From Flavobacterium sp. PMTSA4 (GTDB lineage Bacteria; Bacteroidota; Bacteroidia; Flavobacteriales; Flavobacteriaceae): DNA of 64,000 bases. The stretch spans positions 806,001-870,000 of the forward strand of contig NZ_CP134890.1 of the NCBI RefSeq assembly GCF_032098525.1. The letters are read 5' to 3'. Shown in pieces: positions 34,877 through 42,480 of the stretch (position 1 is the stretch's first letter; every line of letters begins with the position of its first letter). The position numbers and the translations under genes are program-made. Below the pieces are notes generated by a model. The model was not told the origin of the DNA. It made no database searches and saw nothing but the letters and a program-made list of their open reading frames with translations.

Positions 34877-35030
34877 GAGTTTAAGAATTGCTGGTAACGT
34901 TCCGCGGCTTCGCGTCAGTAGCGGCAAGTTAAGAAAAAATAGTATGCGGAAGACAAGGTTTCAGGAATCCGTTGGGATTCCGGCGCAATGCTAACGAGCT
35001 ATTGCGCGAAACCGCTGTTATGCACAGTGC
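34877..35030. repeat. attC-like imperfect palindrome between two cassette-like genes
   Basis: Outer TAAC (34895-34898) pairs with GTTA (35017-35020). Inner GCGGCTTCGCG (34904-34914) pairs with CGCGAAACCGC (35005-35015) with one G-T wobble. The centre holds two more perfect stems: GGAATCC/GGATTCC (34964-34970, 34975-34981) and GCGCAAT/ATTGCGC (34983-34989, 35001-35007). The 126-bp size and the AAC...GTT ends with paired inner boxes are like integron attC sites. The flanking gene at 35031 ends exactly at its border. Confidence 0.6.
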
Positions 35031-35720
35031 TTAATCTGTCTTTACATAGAGTTTTATAATTTCATCTTTAGGAAGTAGTTCTACTATTCCGCCTCTGATT
35101 CCTATAAAAATATGATTGTCATTTTCAATTATGAGTGAATTTGGGTAAAGACTATCCCAAAAACCTTTAATTTCTTTTTCAACTTTCCAATTATTTATTA
35201 TTACAAAATTCTCAAAAGTGGCAATATATATTTTATTCTCAAAAACTTGAAATGTTTCCGGATTATCAGGAAGTTCTAAGACTTTTTTATATGTAAAAAC
35301 ATCTCTTGAATATTCAACTTCATATATTTCTCCATAGTTAGTAACGCCATGAGCCAAACCTTCTAAGAAATATATTTTTCCTTCAAGTTCAAAAAGGGAA
35401 ACGATATTTCCTTCCTTGATTTGAATTTCTTTTTCGCCAATTTTATAAATTAATTTTCCACCCCATTCACCATTATCAGAGCCAATTAAGTATCCATTTT
35501 TAAATTTCAATTTTGAATCTACTCTTCTAGGAGTTGGAAAAGTCTCAATTTTGCTTCCTGTTAGTTTAATTGATATATCTTCTGAATAGTTGAGTTTTCT
35601 AAATTCAGCACTATTCTCTTTAGGAATTTCTATTTCTTTATAATTAGATGGAATTTCAATTTTTGATTGCGCACATGAACTTAACGAAATAGATAAAATC
35701 AGTATTAAAATGTTTCTCAT
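35031..35720 (-). CDS. Lipoprotein with beta-propeller-like repeats, cassette-like context
   Basis: 229 residues with lipobox 'SLSSC' (Cys16). It is beta-rich, with alternating 'KNGYLIGSDNGEWGGKLI', 'ELEGKIYFLEGLAHGVTNYGEI', 'VFENKIYIATFENFVIIN' and 'NDNHIFIGIRGGIVELL' blades, which look like a small beta-propeller. No active-site motif recognised. Its stop codon starts at the first base after the attC-like element (35030), and an inverted copy of the element's end (GCATTGTGCATAAC, 35739-35752) lies upstream of its start, so the gene is bracketed by inverted 14-bp sequences. AT-rich. Function unknown. Confidence 0.75.
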   Translation of the reverse strand: MRNILILILSISLSSCAQSKIEIPSNYKEIEIPKENSAEFRKLNYSEDISIKLTGSKIETFPTPRRVDSKLKFKNGYLIGSDNGEWGGKLIYKIGEKEIQIKEGNIVSLFELEGKIYFLEGLAHGVTNYGEIYEVEYSRDVFTYKKVLELPDNPETFQVFENKIYIATFENFVIINNWKVEKEIKGFWDSLYPNSLIIENDNHIFIGIRGGIVELLPKDEIIKLYVKTD

Positions 35721-35738
35721 ATTACAAATGGTTTAGTG

Positions 35739-35752
35739 GCATTGTGCATAAC
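35739..35752. repeat. Half-site GCATTGTGCATAAC upstream of the lipoprotein gene
   Basis: Matches the complement of 35017-35030 (GCACTGTGCATAAC) at 13 of 14 positions. It is followed by TTGTG instead of the AGCGG inner box, so it looks like the end of another, truncated element. Confidence 0.55.
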
Positions 35753-35817
35753 TTGTGTATATGTATGACAAACGTCAGACATTATTTATTTCCCAAATCT
35801 AATCAATTCCATTTTAT

Positions 35818-35842
35818 AAAAAAGGGGGATTTCCCCCTAATT
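35818..35842. terminator. G/C-block hairpin, possibly a terminator
   Basis: AGGGGGA (35823-35829), 2-nt loop, TCCCCCT (35832-35838), with A and T flanks. No gene ends nearby, so it may be a dispersed palindrome. Confidence 0.4.
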
Positions 35843-35920
35843 TCATCAAAGTTAGAAAAAAGGTGTAAGTGGGTTTTACGGAGTGTCCGTATTTTTAGTG
35901 GTCAGTGTTTAGTTGTTGAA

Positions 35921-35946
35921 GAGATTGCTTCGTGCCTCGCAATGAC
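35921..35946. repeat. Dispersed intergenic repeat (GAGATTGCTTCGTGCCTCGC...)
   Basis: The complement reads GTCATTGCGAGGCACGAAGC followed by AATCTC, a sequence I know as recurrent between genes in many Bacteroidota genomes. The region 35721-36025 otherwise contains only the half-site and hairpin listed above. Confidence 0.6.
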
Positions 35947-36025
35947 GAAGAGAGGTTATGAGGTTAAAAATTTAGAAGTTTAGAAGATTTTTTAATATTG
36001 TTTTTTTGGAATGGTAAGGGAGCGT

Positions 36026-36361
36026 TCTGCAAACGTATCTCGGGAGTCTGCAAATGGTATCGGTGTGTCTGCAAACGCGTCTCCGGACTCTGCAAAAGGA
36101 GCGCCGGACTCTGCAAAAGGAACGCTGGACTCTGCAAAAGGAGCGCCGGACTCTGCAAATGGAACGCTGGACTCTGCAAATGGAACGCTGGACTCTGTAA
36201 ATGGAACGCTGGACTCTGCAAAAGGAGCGCCGGACTCTGCAAAAGGAACGCTGGACTCTGCAAAAGGAACGCTGGTGTCTGCAAATGGAGCGCTGGACTC
36301 TGCAAAAGGAACGCTGGTGTCTGCAAACGAAACGCCGCTGTCTGCAAAGGGAAGGTGATGG
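36026..36361. repeat. 21-bp minisatellite, 16 units (array B)
   Basis: Sixteen contiguous 21-bp units begin with TCTGCAAA at 36026 and every 21 nt to 36341. The consensus is TCTGCAAAnGG followed by AnCGCTGGAC. The middle units are almost identical and the outer ones diverge. It has no spacers, so it is not CRISPR. Because 21 is a multiple of 3, several frames on both strands stay open and give seven-residue repeats (for example GLCKRNA or LLQSPAF), none with a credible start context. GC content is clearly higher than the flanks. Confidence 0.9.
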
Positions 36362-36435
36362 ATTGTTTCTGGGGCTTATAAAACAACAAACCAAAAAAAT
36401 GATGTAGCTTTGCATTCCTTAAAAAAACACCAACT

Positions 36436-36825
36436 ATGGATAATAATACTTCACCTAAACAAAGACACGGCTGTTTAACCGCATGGTTAATCTTGATGAT
36501 GGTTGCAAATGCACTAAACTCGGTAGTAAGCTTTATTGTTGACCCAAGTTTTTTTAAACCACAAGGCATTGATATTACTAAAGAAGAGTTGATAATTGGT
36601 GCCATTTTAAGCATATTTAGCCTTGGTTTTGCTATCGGACTTTGGTTTTGGAAGAAGTGGGCTTTCTATGGTTTAGCGCTTAGCAGCACCTTGATGTTTT
36701 TTACCAACCTCAATAAAGGTTTGGATGTAATGACTTCCTCATTAACCTTTGCAGGATTGCTTATACTGTATACCATTCTTCAAATCAAAAAAGAAGATAC
36801 TTCGGGTTGGGATAATTTAGAATAA
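36436..36825 (+). CDS. Small four-helix membrane protein
   Basis: 129 residues. A polar N-terminus (MDNNTSPKQRHG) is followed by four hydrophobic helices (about 13-33, 55-73, 77-93, 98-117), the third containing 'WFWKKWAFYGLAL'. It ends in a polar tail. Similar short proteins are common in flavobacteria, but I do not recognise a named family with certainty. It lies 75 nt downstream of the 21-bp array and 31 nt upstream of another small membrane protein gene, so the two may form an operon. Confidence 0.75.
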   Translation: MDNNTSPKQRHGCLTAWLILMMVANALNSVVSFIVDPSFFKPQGIDITKEELIIGAILSIFSLGFAIGLWFWKKWAFYGLALSSTLMFFTNLNKGLDVMTSSLTFAGLLILYTILQIKKEDTSGWDNLE

Positions 36826-36856
36826 ACCTTTATTTTTACCTTTTAAAGTACTGCTT

Positions 36857-37255
36857 ATGAATCCTGTTATTTTTTATATAATCGGCTTTTTTGTGATGAT
36901 GTTTATCGCCCGACAAATGGGAGAAAAAAACATGAAACTCCTCAATCATGAGCAGAAAGCAGGACTGATAGACCTTTTTGCACCGCAAAGAAAATATACG
37001 TTTATCATCATGATAGTTTTGGTAGTTGGGTTTTTATTTCTGGCACAATCGGGTTTACTGCCAATGCTTACTTTGTTATCGCTTTATTTCTGGTTACTGA
37101 TACTGTTGGTCATCTTAAAAGCCTATCACACCAACCAATTATTAAAAGCAAACAACTATCCCGATGCGTATATCAAAAACTCTATTTTAGCTTCTAGTTT
37201 GGCCTTTTTAGGGTTGCTGTTGTTCTCGGTTTTGATGCTTTTGAGTAAGATGTAA
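36857..37255 (+). CDS. Small membrane protein (132 aa)
   Basis: 132 residues with an N-terminal helix ('VIFYIIGFFVMMFIA'), a polar stretch with 'GEKNMKLLNHEQKAGLIDLF', then three more hydrophobic helices (about 50-68, 74-90, 112-131). Probably an inner-membrane protein. No motif or family recognised. Same strand and short spacing to the 129-residue gene suggest co-transcription. Confidence 0.7.
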   Translation: MNPVIFYIIGFFVMMFIARQMGEKNMKLLNHEQKAGLIDLFAPQRKYTFIIMIVLVVGFLFLAQSGLLPMLTLLSLYFWLLILLVILKAYHTNQLLKANNYPDAYIKNSILASSLAFLGLLLFSVLMLLSKM

Positions 37256-37276
37256 ACATCAGTTTTACAAGCATAA

Positions 37277-37311
37277 AAAAACCCGCAAGCCATGACTAAA
37301 CCTGCGGATTT
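37277..37311 (-). terminator. Terminator of the PLP-enzyme gene
   Basis: On the minus strand AATCCGCAGG pairs with CTTGCGGGTT across a 12-nt loop with a T-run after it. It lies between convergent genes and best serves 37334-38536. Confidence 0.75.
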
Positions 37312-37333
37312 CAACTATTAAAAATAAAAAAGA

Positions 37334-38536
37334 CTACAAGATATTCAGTTCCTTCATGCACTGTTTCATCATTTGATACGTGCGTTCTATGTCGTTATCC
37401 AACCCTATAGAAAAACGGATTAAACCATCAGTCAAACCCATTTCCTTTTGTTCCAACAAAGGAATTTCGGACGATGTAGAAGTTCCTGGTGCGCTGAACA
37501 AGGTTTTATAAAATCCTAAACTTACAGCAAGATAACCCAGGTTTCGGTTTTGCATCAACTCCATCAAAGCGTTAGCTTTATCTAAGGTTCCAACATCAAC
37601 GGTCATCATACCACCAAAGCCATATTCTTTGTTAATCATAGCGCTATATACTTCGTGACTAGGATGGCTTTTTAAACCAGGATATACTACTTTTAGTCCA
37701 TCTTTTTCAAAAGCATTGGCCAAATACATAGCGTTGTGGCTGTGCTGTTTCATACGGATATGCAGCGTGCGAAGGTTTTTTAGGATACTCGCAGAGCGGT
37801 AACTGTCCATTGTTGGACCCAGCAACATGCTGGCGCCGTTATTGACATTTTTTAAATCATCTATAAACGATTGCGAAGCACAAACTACACCACCAACAGT
37901 GTCGCTGCTTCCATTGATAAACTTAGTCAAGCTGTGAATTACAACATCTGCACCCAATTGAGCTGGCGTAACCGAAAGTGGTGAAAACGTATTATCAACC
38001 ACCAACTTGATGTTGTACTTCTTGGCTATTTTAGAAAGTGCAGCAATATCGGCAACTTCCAATAGCGGATTGCTCACGGTTTCACAATAAAGCACTTTAG
38101 TATTATGTGTAATTGCAGCTTCAACACTATCTAATTTAGTAATATCTACAAAGTTGGTTTTGATGTTCCACTTTGGCAACATATTCTTCATAAAGGCGTA
38201 GGTTCCGCCATAAATTGTTCTACTCGATACGATTTCATCGCCAGCGCTACACAATTGCATTAATACTGGCGTGATGGCACCCATTCCAGATGCGGCAACA
38301 TTAGCAGCTTCGGTGCCTTCCATAGCAGCCAATGCCTGACCAAGATATAAATTAGACGGCGAAGAATGGCGCGAATAAAGGTAGCAACCTTCGGCGTTGC
38401 CTTCAAAAGTGTCAAACATGGTCTTAGCCGAAAGAAAGGTATAAGTTGAACTATCGGATATGGATGGGTTTACGCCTCCAAACTCTCCAAAGTATTGCAA
38501 GTCTTGAATTTTATCAGCAGGATTAAAAGTGCTCAT
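37334..38536 (-). CDS. Cys/Met-metabolism PLP-dependent enzyme, methionine gamma-lyase type
   Basis: 400 residues from the ATG at 38536; a TTG 11 codons upstream is less likely. Trans-sulfuration fold I PLP enzyme: 'YSRHSSPSNLYLGQALAAMEG', 'VASGMGAITPVLMQL', 'VVDNTFSPL' (PLP-binding Asp) and the Schiff-base lysine in 'HSLTKFINGSSDTVGG'. Members cleave methionine, cystathionine or homocysteine C-S bonds; the GMGAI and active-site context favour a methionine gamma-lyase or cystathionine gamma-lyase type, and I cannot decide between them. Divergent from an Lrp/AsnC regulator, a layout typical of amino-acid catabolism. Confidence 0.85.
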   Translation of the reverse strand: MSTFNPADKIQDLQYFGEFGGVNPSISDSSTYTFLSAKTMFDTFEGNAEGCYLYSRHSSPSNLYLGQALAAMEGTEAANVAASGMGAITPVLMQLCSAGDEIVSSRTIYGGTYAFMKNMLPKWNIKTNFVDITKLDSVEAAITHNTKVLYCETVSNPLLEVADIAALSKIAKKYNIKLVVDNTFSPLSVTPAQLGADVVIHSLTKFINGSSDTVGGVVCASQSFIDDLKNVNNGASMLLGPTMDSYRSASILKNLRTLHIRMKQHSHNAMYLANAFEKDGLKVVYPGLKSHPSHEVYSAMINKEYGFGGMMTVDVGTLDKANALMELMQNRNLGYLAVSLGFYKTLFSAPGTSTSSEIPLLEQKEMGLTDGLIRFSIGLDNDIERTYQMMKQCMKELNIL

Positions 38537-38711
38537 TATAAGTGTGGTTTTAGATTTATTGGTACCCAAAATTGATACTTTATAAACATATTTTCAATAC
38601 ATTTGAAAAAATTTAGAATATTAAACTAATAATATCATTTATTATAGATTTTTATTCTAAAAATACTCTTTAAAACTCAAAAAAACCGAAAAGATTAAAG
38701 CCACACTATCT

Positions 38712-39164
38712 ATGGATGCTATTGATAAAAAACTACTGAATTTGCTGCAAGAGGACAGCAAAAAAACCAATAAAGAGCTATCGTCTAAACTGAACTTATC
38801 GGTTACTGCCGTTTACGAACGCATTAAAAAGCTGGAACGCGATGGCGTTATTGCCAATTATATTGCACAATTAGACCGCACAAAGATTGACAAGAGTTTT
38901 ATGGTATTTTGTCATATCAAGCTGGTGCAACACACCAAAGAGTTTTTAACCAAGTTTGAACAGCAAGTGGTTAAGCTCGAAGAAGTGCTGGAATGTTTTC
39001 ATGTAAGCGGCGATTACGACTATATTCTAAAGATTTATGTAAAGGATATGGAAGCCTATAGAGAGTTTATGGTTACCAAGCTAACGACACTTCAACATAT
39101 AGGTAGCACACATAGCACGTTCATGATTGGAGAAGTAAAGAACACGGCTGCTTTTAGTTTATAG
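38712..39164 (+). CDS. Lrp/AsnC-family transcriptional regulator
   Basis: 150 residues: an N-terminal helix-turn-helix ('DAIDKKLLNLLQEDSKKTNKEL' region with 'LNLSVTAVYERIKKLERDGVI') and a C-terminal RAM ligand-binding domain ('ECFHVSGDYDYILKIYVKDMEAYREFM'). Lrp-type proteins form octamers around DNA and sense amino acids. The 175-nt divergent gap to the PLP-enzyme gene probably holds its operator, and methionine or a related amino acid is the likely ligand. That pairing is inference from position. Confidence 0.9.
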   Translation: MDAIDKKLLNLLQEDSKKTNKELSSKLNLSVTAVYERIKKLERDGVIANYIAQLDRTKIDKSFMVFCHIKLVQHTKEFLTKFEQQVVKLEEVLECFHVSGDYDYILKIYVKDMEAYREFMVTKLTTLQHIGSTHSTFMIGEVKNTAAFSL

Positions 39165-39240
39165 CTATTAATTTATTTTAACTAAAAGAAAGATATTTTT
39201 ATTATTTTTAAAACTTTAACCATAGAGCCAACCCATAACA

Positions 39241-40299
39241 ATGTACACTAGAAAAGTATTCCCGTTTAAAGAGATGATGCTATGGACACGATTTGAAACG
39301 TATTTGTTCATTATCATTGCCATTGCAGAAGTATTGCTGTTTATTTATAGTGATCAAATCATACAATTTCCATTTACGCCTATAGCTTTAATAGGTACAG
39401 CTGTTGCTTTTATAATAGGTTTTCAGAGCAATTCTGCCTATGGAAGAATATGGGAAGCAAGACAAATTTGGGGTGCCATCGTAAACAGCTCCAGAACATT
39501 AGGAATGATGACTCAGGATTTCATCAATAATGACCATGCTAAAAATCCTTTATCGGAAGAAGAATTACATCAGGAACGAAAAACAATTATCCACCGACAC
39601 ATTGCCTGGCTTACTGCTTTGCGTTATGCAATGCGCCAACCTCGCACTTGGGAATATGTAATGAATGAGAAGACCAATAAAGAATGGGCTAATATGATAT
39701 ACGTTCCTGAGTTTAAAGAAAACTTTGAAACTACCATAAGTCAGTATCTTTCAAAAGAAGAAATGAACTATATAGCATCAAAAACAAACAAGCAAACGGC
39801 TATTTTATACCTACAATCCAACCATTTAAGAACCTTAAAAGAAAAAGGATTGATTTGGGAATTTTCATTTTTAGAATTAGAAAATGTACTCGAAGAACTC
39901 TTTACCCATCAAGGAAAATCAGAACGAATTAAGAACTTTCCCTATCCAAGACAGTTTGCATCGATAATGCACTATTTCACCTGGATATTTCTATTGATAT
40001 TACCATTGGCTATGGCATCGCAGTTTGGTGAGATTGCAACCAAAATAGCAGCCAAAACAGGTCACTGTCCTAACTGGATAACATGGCTTTCGGTACCGTT
40101 TTCGGTAGTAGTAATGTGGGTGTTTTTCACCATGAACCGTATTGGAAGAGTTGGCGAAAACCCGTTTGAAGGCTCAGCCAACGACGTACCAATATCGGCA
40201 ATTTCCAGAGGAATAGAAATCGATTTAAGACAAAATCTAGGAGAAAAAGAAGAAGACATTCCTAAAGGATTTGAGATTAGAAATGACGTACAGATGTAA
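39241..40299 (+). CDS. Bestrophin-family anion channel
   Basis: 352 residues. Two N-terminal hydrophobic helices with 'RFETYLFIIIAIAEVLLF' and 'IALIGTAVAFIIGFQSNSAYGRIWEARQIWGAIVNSSR' (split here), the bestrophin hallmark GFxxNxAYxRWxEAR. After a long soluble region come two more helices and the C-terminal 'GRVGENPFEGSANDVPISAI' in part, where ENPFE..ND(V/I) is the conserved calcium-clasp-like motif. Bestrophins are pentameric anion channels that pass chloride and bicarbonate. The carbonic anhydrase 32 nt downstream fits a bicarbonate role. Confidence 0.87.
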   Translation: MYTRKVFPFKEMMLWTRFETYLFIIIAIAEVLLFIYSDQIIQFPFTPIALIGTAVAFIIGFQSNSAYGRIWEARQIWGAIVNSSRTLGMMTQDFINNDHAKNPLSEEELHQERKTIIHRHIAWLTALRYAMRQPRTWEYVMNEKTNKEWANMIYVPEFKENFETTISQYLSKEEMNYIASKTNKQTAILYLQSNHLRTLKEKGLIWEFSFLELENVLEELFTHQGKSERIKNFPYPRQFASIMHYFTWIFLLILPLAMASQFGEIATKIAAKTGHCPNWITWLSVPFSVVVMWVFFTMNRIGRVGENPFEGSANDVPISAISRGIEIDLRQNLGEKEEDIPKGFEIRNDVQM

Positions 40300-40331
40300 A
40301 AATTCCATAAAAACTAAAAAACAACACACGG

Positions 40332-40961
40332 ATGGATTTAAATAAAATTTTTGAAAACAACGAAAAATGGATTGCCGGTAAAACAAAAGACAATCCAGAT
40401 TATTTTGTAGATTTAAACAAAGGACAAAAACCTGATGTTTTGTACATAGGTTGTTCTGATTCTAGAGTTACAGCCGAAGACATCATGGGTTTACAACCAG
40501 GTGAATTGTTTGTACACAGAAACGTTGCTAATATCGTAAATGCTATCGACCTGAATGCACAAAGCGTTATTAATTATGCCGTGGCGCATCTTGAAGTGAA
40601 CCATGTTGTCATCTGCGGACATTACTCTTGTGGTGGTGTAAAAGCAGCCATGGAAGCTAAAGATTTAGGGATTTTAAATCCTTGGTTGCGCAACATTCGT
40701 GATGTTTATAGAGCACACAAAAATGAATTAAACGCCATTGAAGACCAACATAAACGTTATGACAGATTGGTTGAGTTAAATGTAAAAGAGCAAGCTATCA
40801 ATGTGGTAAAAATGGCATCAGTTCAAAGAGCTATGCGCAAACGAGGAATGAAGATACACGGATGGGTTTTTGACATCAAAACAGGTAAGCTTATTGATTT
40901 GAAATTTGACTTTGAAAAAGCACTTCAAGACATCATGGAAATTTACCGATTAGAAGATTAA
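40332..40961 (+). CDS. can: Beta-class carbonic anhydrase
   Basis: 209 residues. Zinc ligands Cys41, His97 and Cys100 ('IGCSDSRV' and 'VICGHYSCGG'), with the Asp43-Arg45 dyad and 'HRNVANIV'. It interconverts carbon dioxide and bicarbonate in the cytoplasm, feeding carboxylases. No signal peptide. Co-directional with the bestrophin gene (32-nt gap), so probably one transcript supplying or equilibrating bicarbonate across the membrane. Confidence 0.93.
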   Translation: MDLNKIFENNEKWIAGKTKDNPDYFVDLNKGQKPDVLYIGCSDSRVTAEDIMGLQPGELFVHRNVANIVNAIDLNAQSVINYAVAHLEVNHVVICGHYSCGGVKAAMEAKDLGILNPWLRNIRDVYRAHKNELNAIEDQHKRYDRLVELNVKEQAINVVKMASVQRAMRKRGMKIHGWVFDIKTGKLIDLKFDFEKALQDIMEIYRLED

Positions 40962-40981
40962 ATCTTATACTTAAAAATATG

Positions 40982-40989
40982 TACTTTTG
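40982..40989 (+). promoter_or_regulatory. -7 element TACTTTTG before lpdA
   Basis: Matches TAnnTTTG, 38 nt before the ATG at 41028. No clear -33 TTG at the usual distance. Confidence 0.4.
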
Positions 40990-41027
40990 TATCCGATTTT
41001 AAAATAACACAAAATAATATATATAAA

Positions 41028-42431
41028 ATGAGTCAATTTGATGTTACTATTATAGGTTCTGGTCCAGGCGGATATGTTTCAGCTATTCGTTGTGCACAAC
41101 TTGGTTTCAAAACCGCTATCATTGAAAAATATTCTACACTTGGTGGAACCTGCTTAAATGTGGGTTGCATACCTTCAAAAGCTATGCTTGCATCATCTCA
41201 CCATTATGAAGAATTACAACATTTTGCTGACCACGGAATTGAAGTTAAAGGCGATGTAAAAGTGAACTTAGAAAAGATGGTTGCTCGCAAACAAGCAGTA
41301 GTTGACCAGACATCAGGTGGTGTAAAATTTTTGATGGATAAAAATAAAGTTACTGTATTTGAAGGTATAGGTTCTTTTGAAGATGCAACTCACGTAAAAG
41401 TAACCAAGAATGATGGTTCATCAGAAACCATTGAAAGTAAATATATCATCATTGCAACAGGTTCTAAACCATCTAATTTGCCTTTCATCAAATTAGACAA
41501 AGAAAGAATCATTACTTCAACAGAAGCGTTAAAATTGCCAGAAGTTCCAAAACATTTGGTAATTATTGGCGGTGGTGTAATTGGAATTGAGCTAGGACAA
41601 GTTTATCTGCGTCTTGGTGCTGAAGTTTCTGTTGTAGAATTTATGGATAGAATTATCCCTGGAATGGATAGTTCATTATCAAAAGAATTAACCAAAGTAC
41701 TTAAGAAACAAGGCATGAAATTCTATGTTTCTCACAAAGTACAATCGGTAGATAGAAAAGGAAAAACCGTTACTGTAAAAGCCGAAAACGCAAAAGGTGA
41801 AGTAATAACACTTGAAGGAGATTATGCTTTAGTATCTGTTGGCCGTCGTCCTTACACTGATGGATTAAACGCAGATAAAGCAGGAGTTAAAGTAACAGAG
41901 CGCGGAATGGTTGAAGTAAACGACCATTTACAAACTAATGTTCCAAATATATATGCTATTGGTGACGTAGTTCGTGGTGCCATGTTAGCACACAAAGCAG
42001 AAGAAGAAGGTGTTTTGGTAGCTGAAATTCTAGCTGGTCAAAAACCACATATCGATTATAATTTAATTCCTGGTGTTGTTTATACCTGGCCAGAAGTTGC
42101 TGCTGTTGGTAAAACAGAAGAGCAATTAAAAGAAGCTGGAGTGAACTATAAAGCGGGAAGTTTCCCTTTCAAAGCTTTAGGAAGAGCTCGTGCTGGTGGT
42201 GATACTGATGGATTTGTTAAGATTTTAGCTGACGCTAAAACCGATGAAGTACTGGGAATTCACATGATTGGTGCTCGTTGTGCTGACTTAATAGCCGAAG
42301 CTGTAACTGCTATGGAATTCAGAGCAAGTGCTGAAGATATTTCGAGAATGTCACATGCGCATCCAACTTATGCTGAAGCAATTAAAGAAGCTGCCTTAGC
42401 TGCTACGGAAAATAGAGCTTTGCATGTTTAA
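41028..42431 (+). CDS. lpdA: Dihydrolipoyl dehydrogenase (E3)
   Basis: 467 residues. FAD site 'IIGSGPGGYVSAIRC' at the N-terminus, redox disulfide in 'GGTCLNVGCIPSKAM' (Cys pair), NAD site 'VIIGGGVIGIELGQVY', second FAD motif 'NIYAIGDVV' and the C-terminal active-site His-Glu in 'HAHPTYAEAIKEA'. It reoxidises dihydrolipoamide in the pyruvate and 2-oxoglutarate dehydrogenase complexes and the glycine cleavage system. It stands alone, as often in Bacteroidota, and is followed by a strong terminator. Confidence 0.95.
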   Translation: MSQFDVTIIGSGPGGYVSAIRCAQLGFKTAIIEKYSTLGGTCLNVGCIPSKAMLASSHHYEELQHFADHGIEVKGDVKVNLEKMVARKQAVVDQTSGGVKFLMDKNKVTVFEGIGSFEDATHVKVTKNDGSSETIESKYIIIATGSKPSNLPFIKLDKERIITSTEALKLPEVPKHLVIIGGGVIGIELGQVYLRLGAEVSVVEFMDRIIPGMDSSLSKELTKVLKKQGMKFYVSHKVQSVDRKGKTVTVKAENAKGEVITLEGDYALVSVGRRPYTDGLNADKAGVKVTERGMVEVNDHLQTNVPNIYAIGDVVRGAMLAHKAEEEGVLVAEILAGQKPHIDYNLIPGVVYTWPEVAAVGKTEEQLKEAGVNYKAGSFPFKALGRARAGGDTDGFVKILADAKTDEVLGIHMIGARCADLIAEAVTAMEFRASAEDISRMSHAHPTYAEAIKEAALAATENRALHV

Positions 42432-42446
42432 AAAATATATTTCTAT

Positions 42447-42480
42447 AAAAAAAGCCAACTCAAATGAGTTGGCTTTTTTT
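42447..42480. terminator. Bidirectional intrinsic terminator
   Basis: AAAAAGCCAACTC and GAGTTGGCTTTTT around a short loop, between the convergent lpdA and TPR-lipoprotein genes. Closely similar in sequence to the terminator at 44283-44316. Confidence 0.9.

Noticed and set aside
34895..35020. Simple rho-independent terminator explanation of the attC-like palindrome
   Set aside because: There is no T-run, the structure is far longer and multi-stemmed, and it ends exactly at gene borders.
36026..36361. CRISPR array
   Set aside because: Units are contiguous 21-mers with no unique spacers, and no cas genes are visible.
35964..36614. Long periodic open frames on both strands (147-216 aa) through the 21-bp array
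   Set aside because: They encode only heptad repeats created by a 21-nt period, with no plausible start, promoter or composition.
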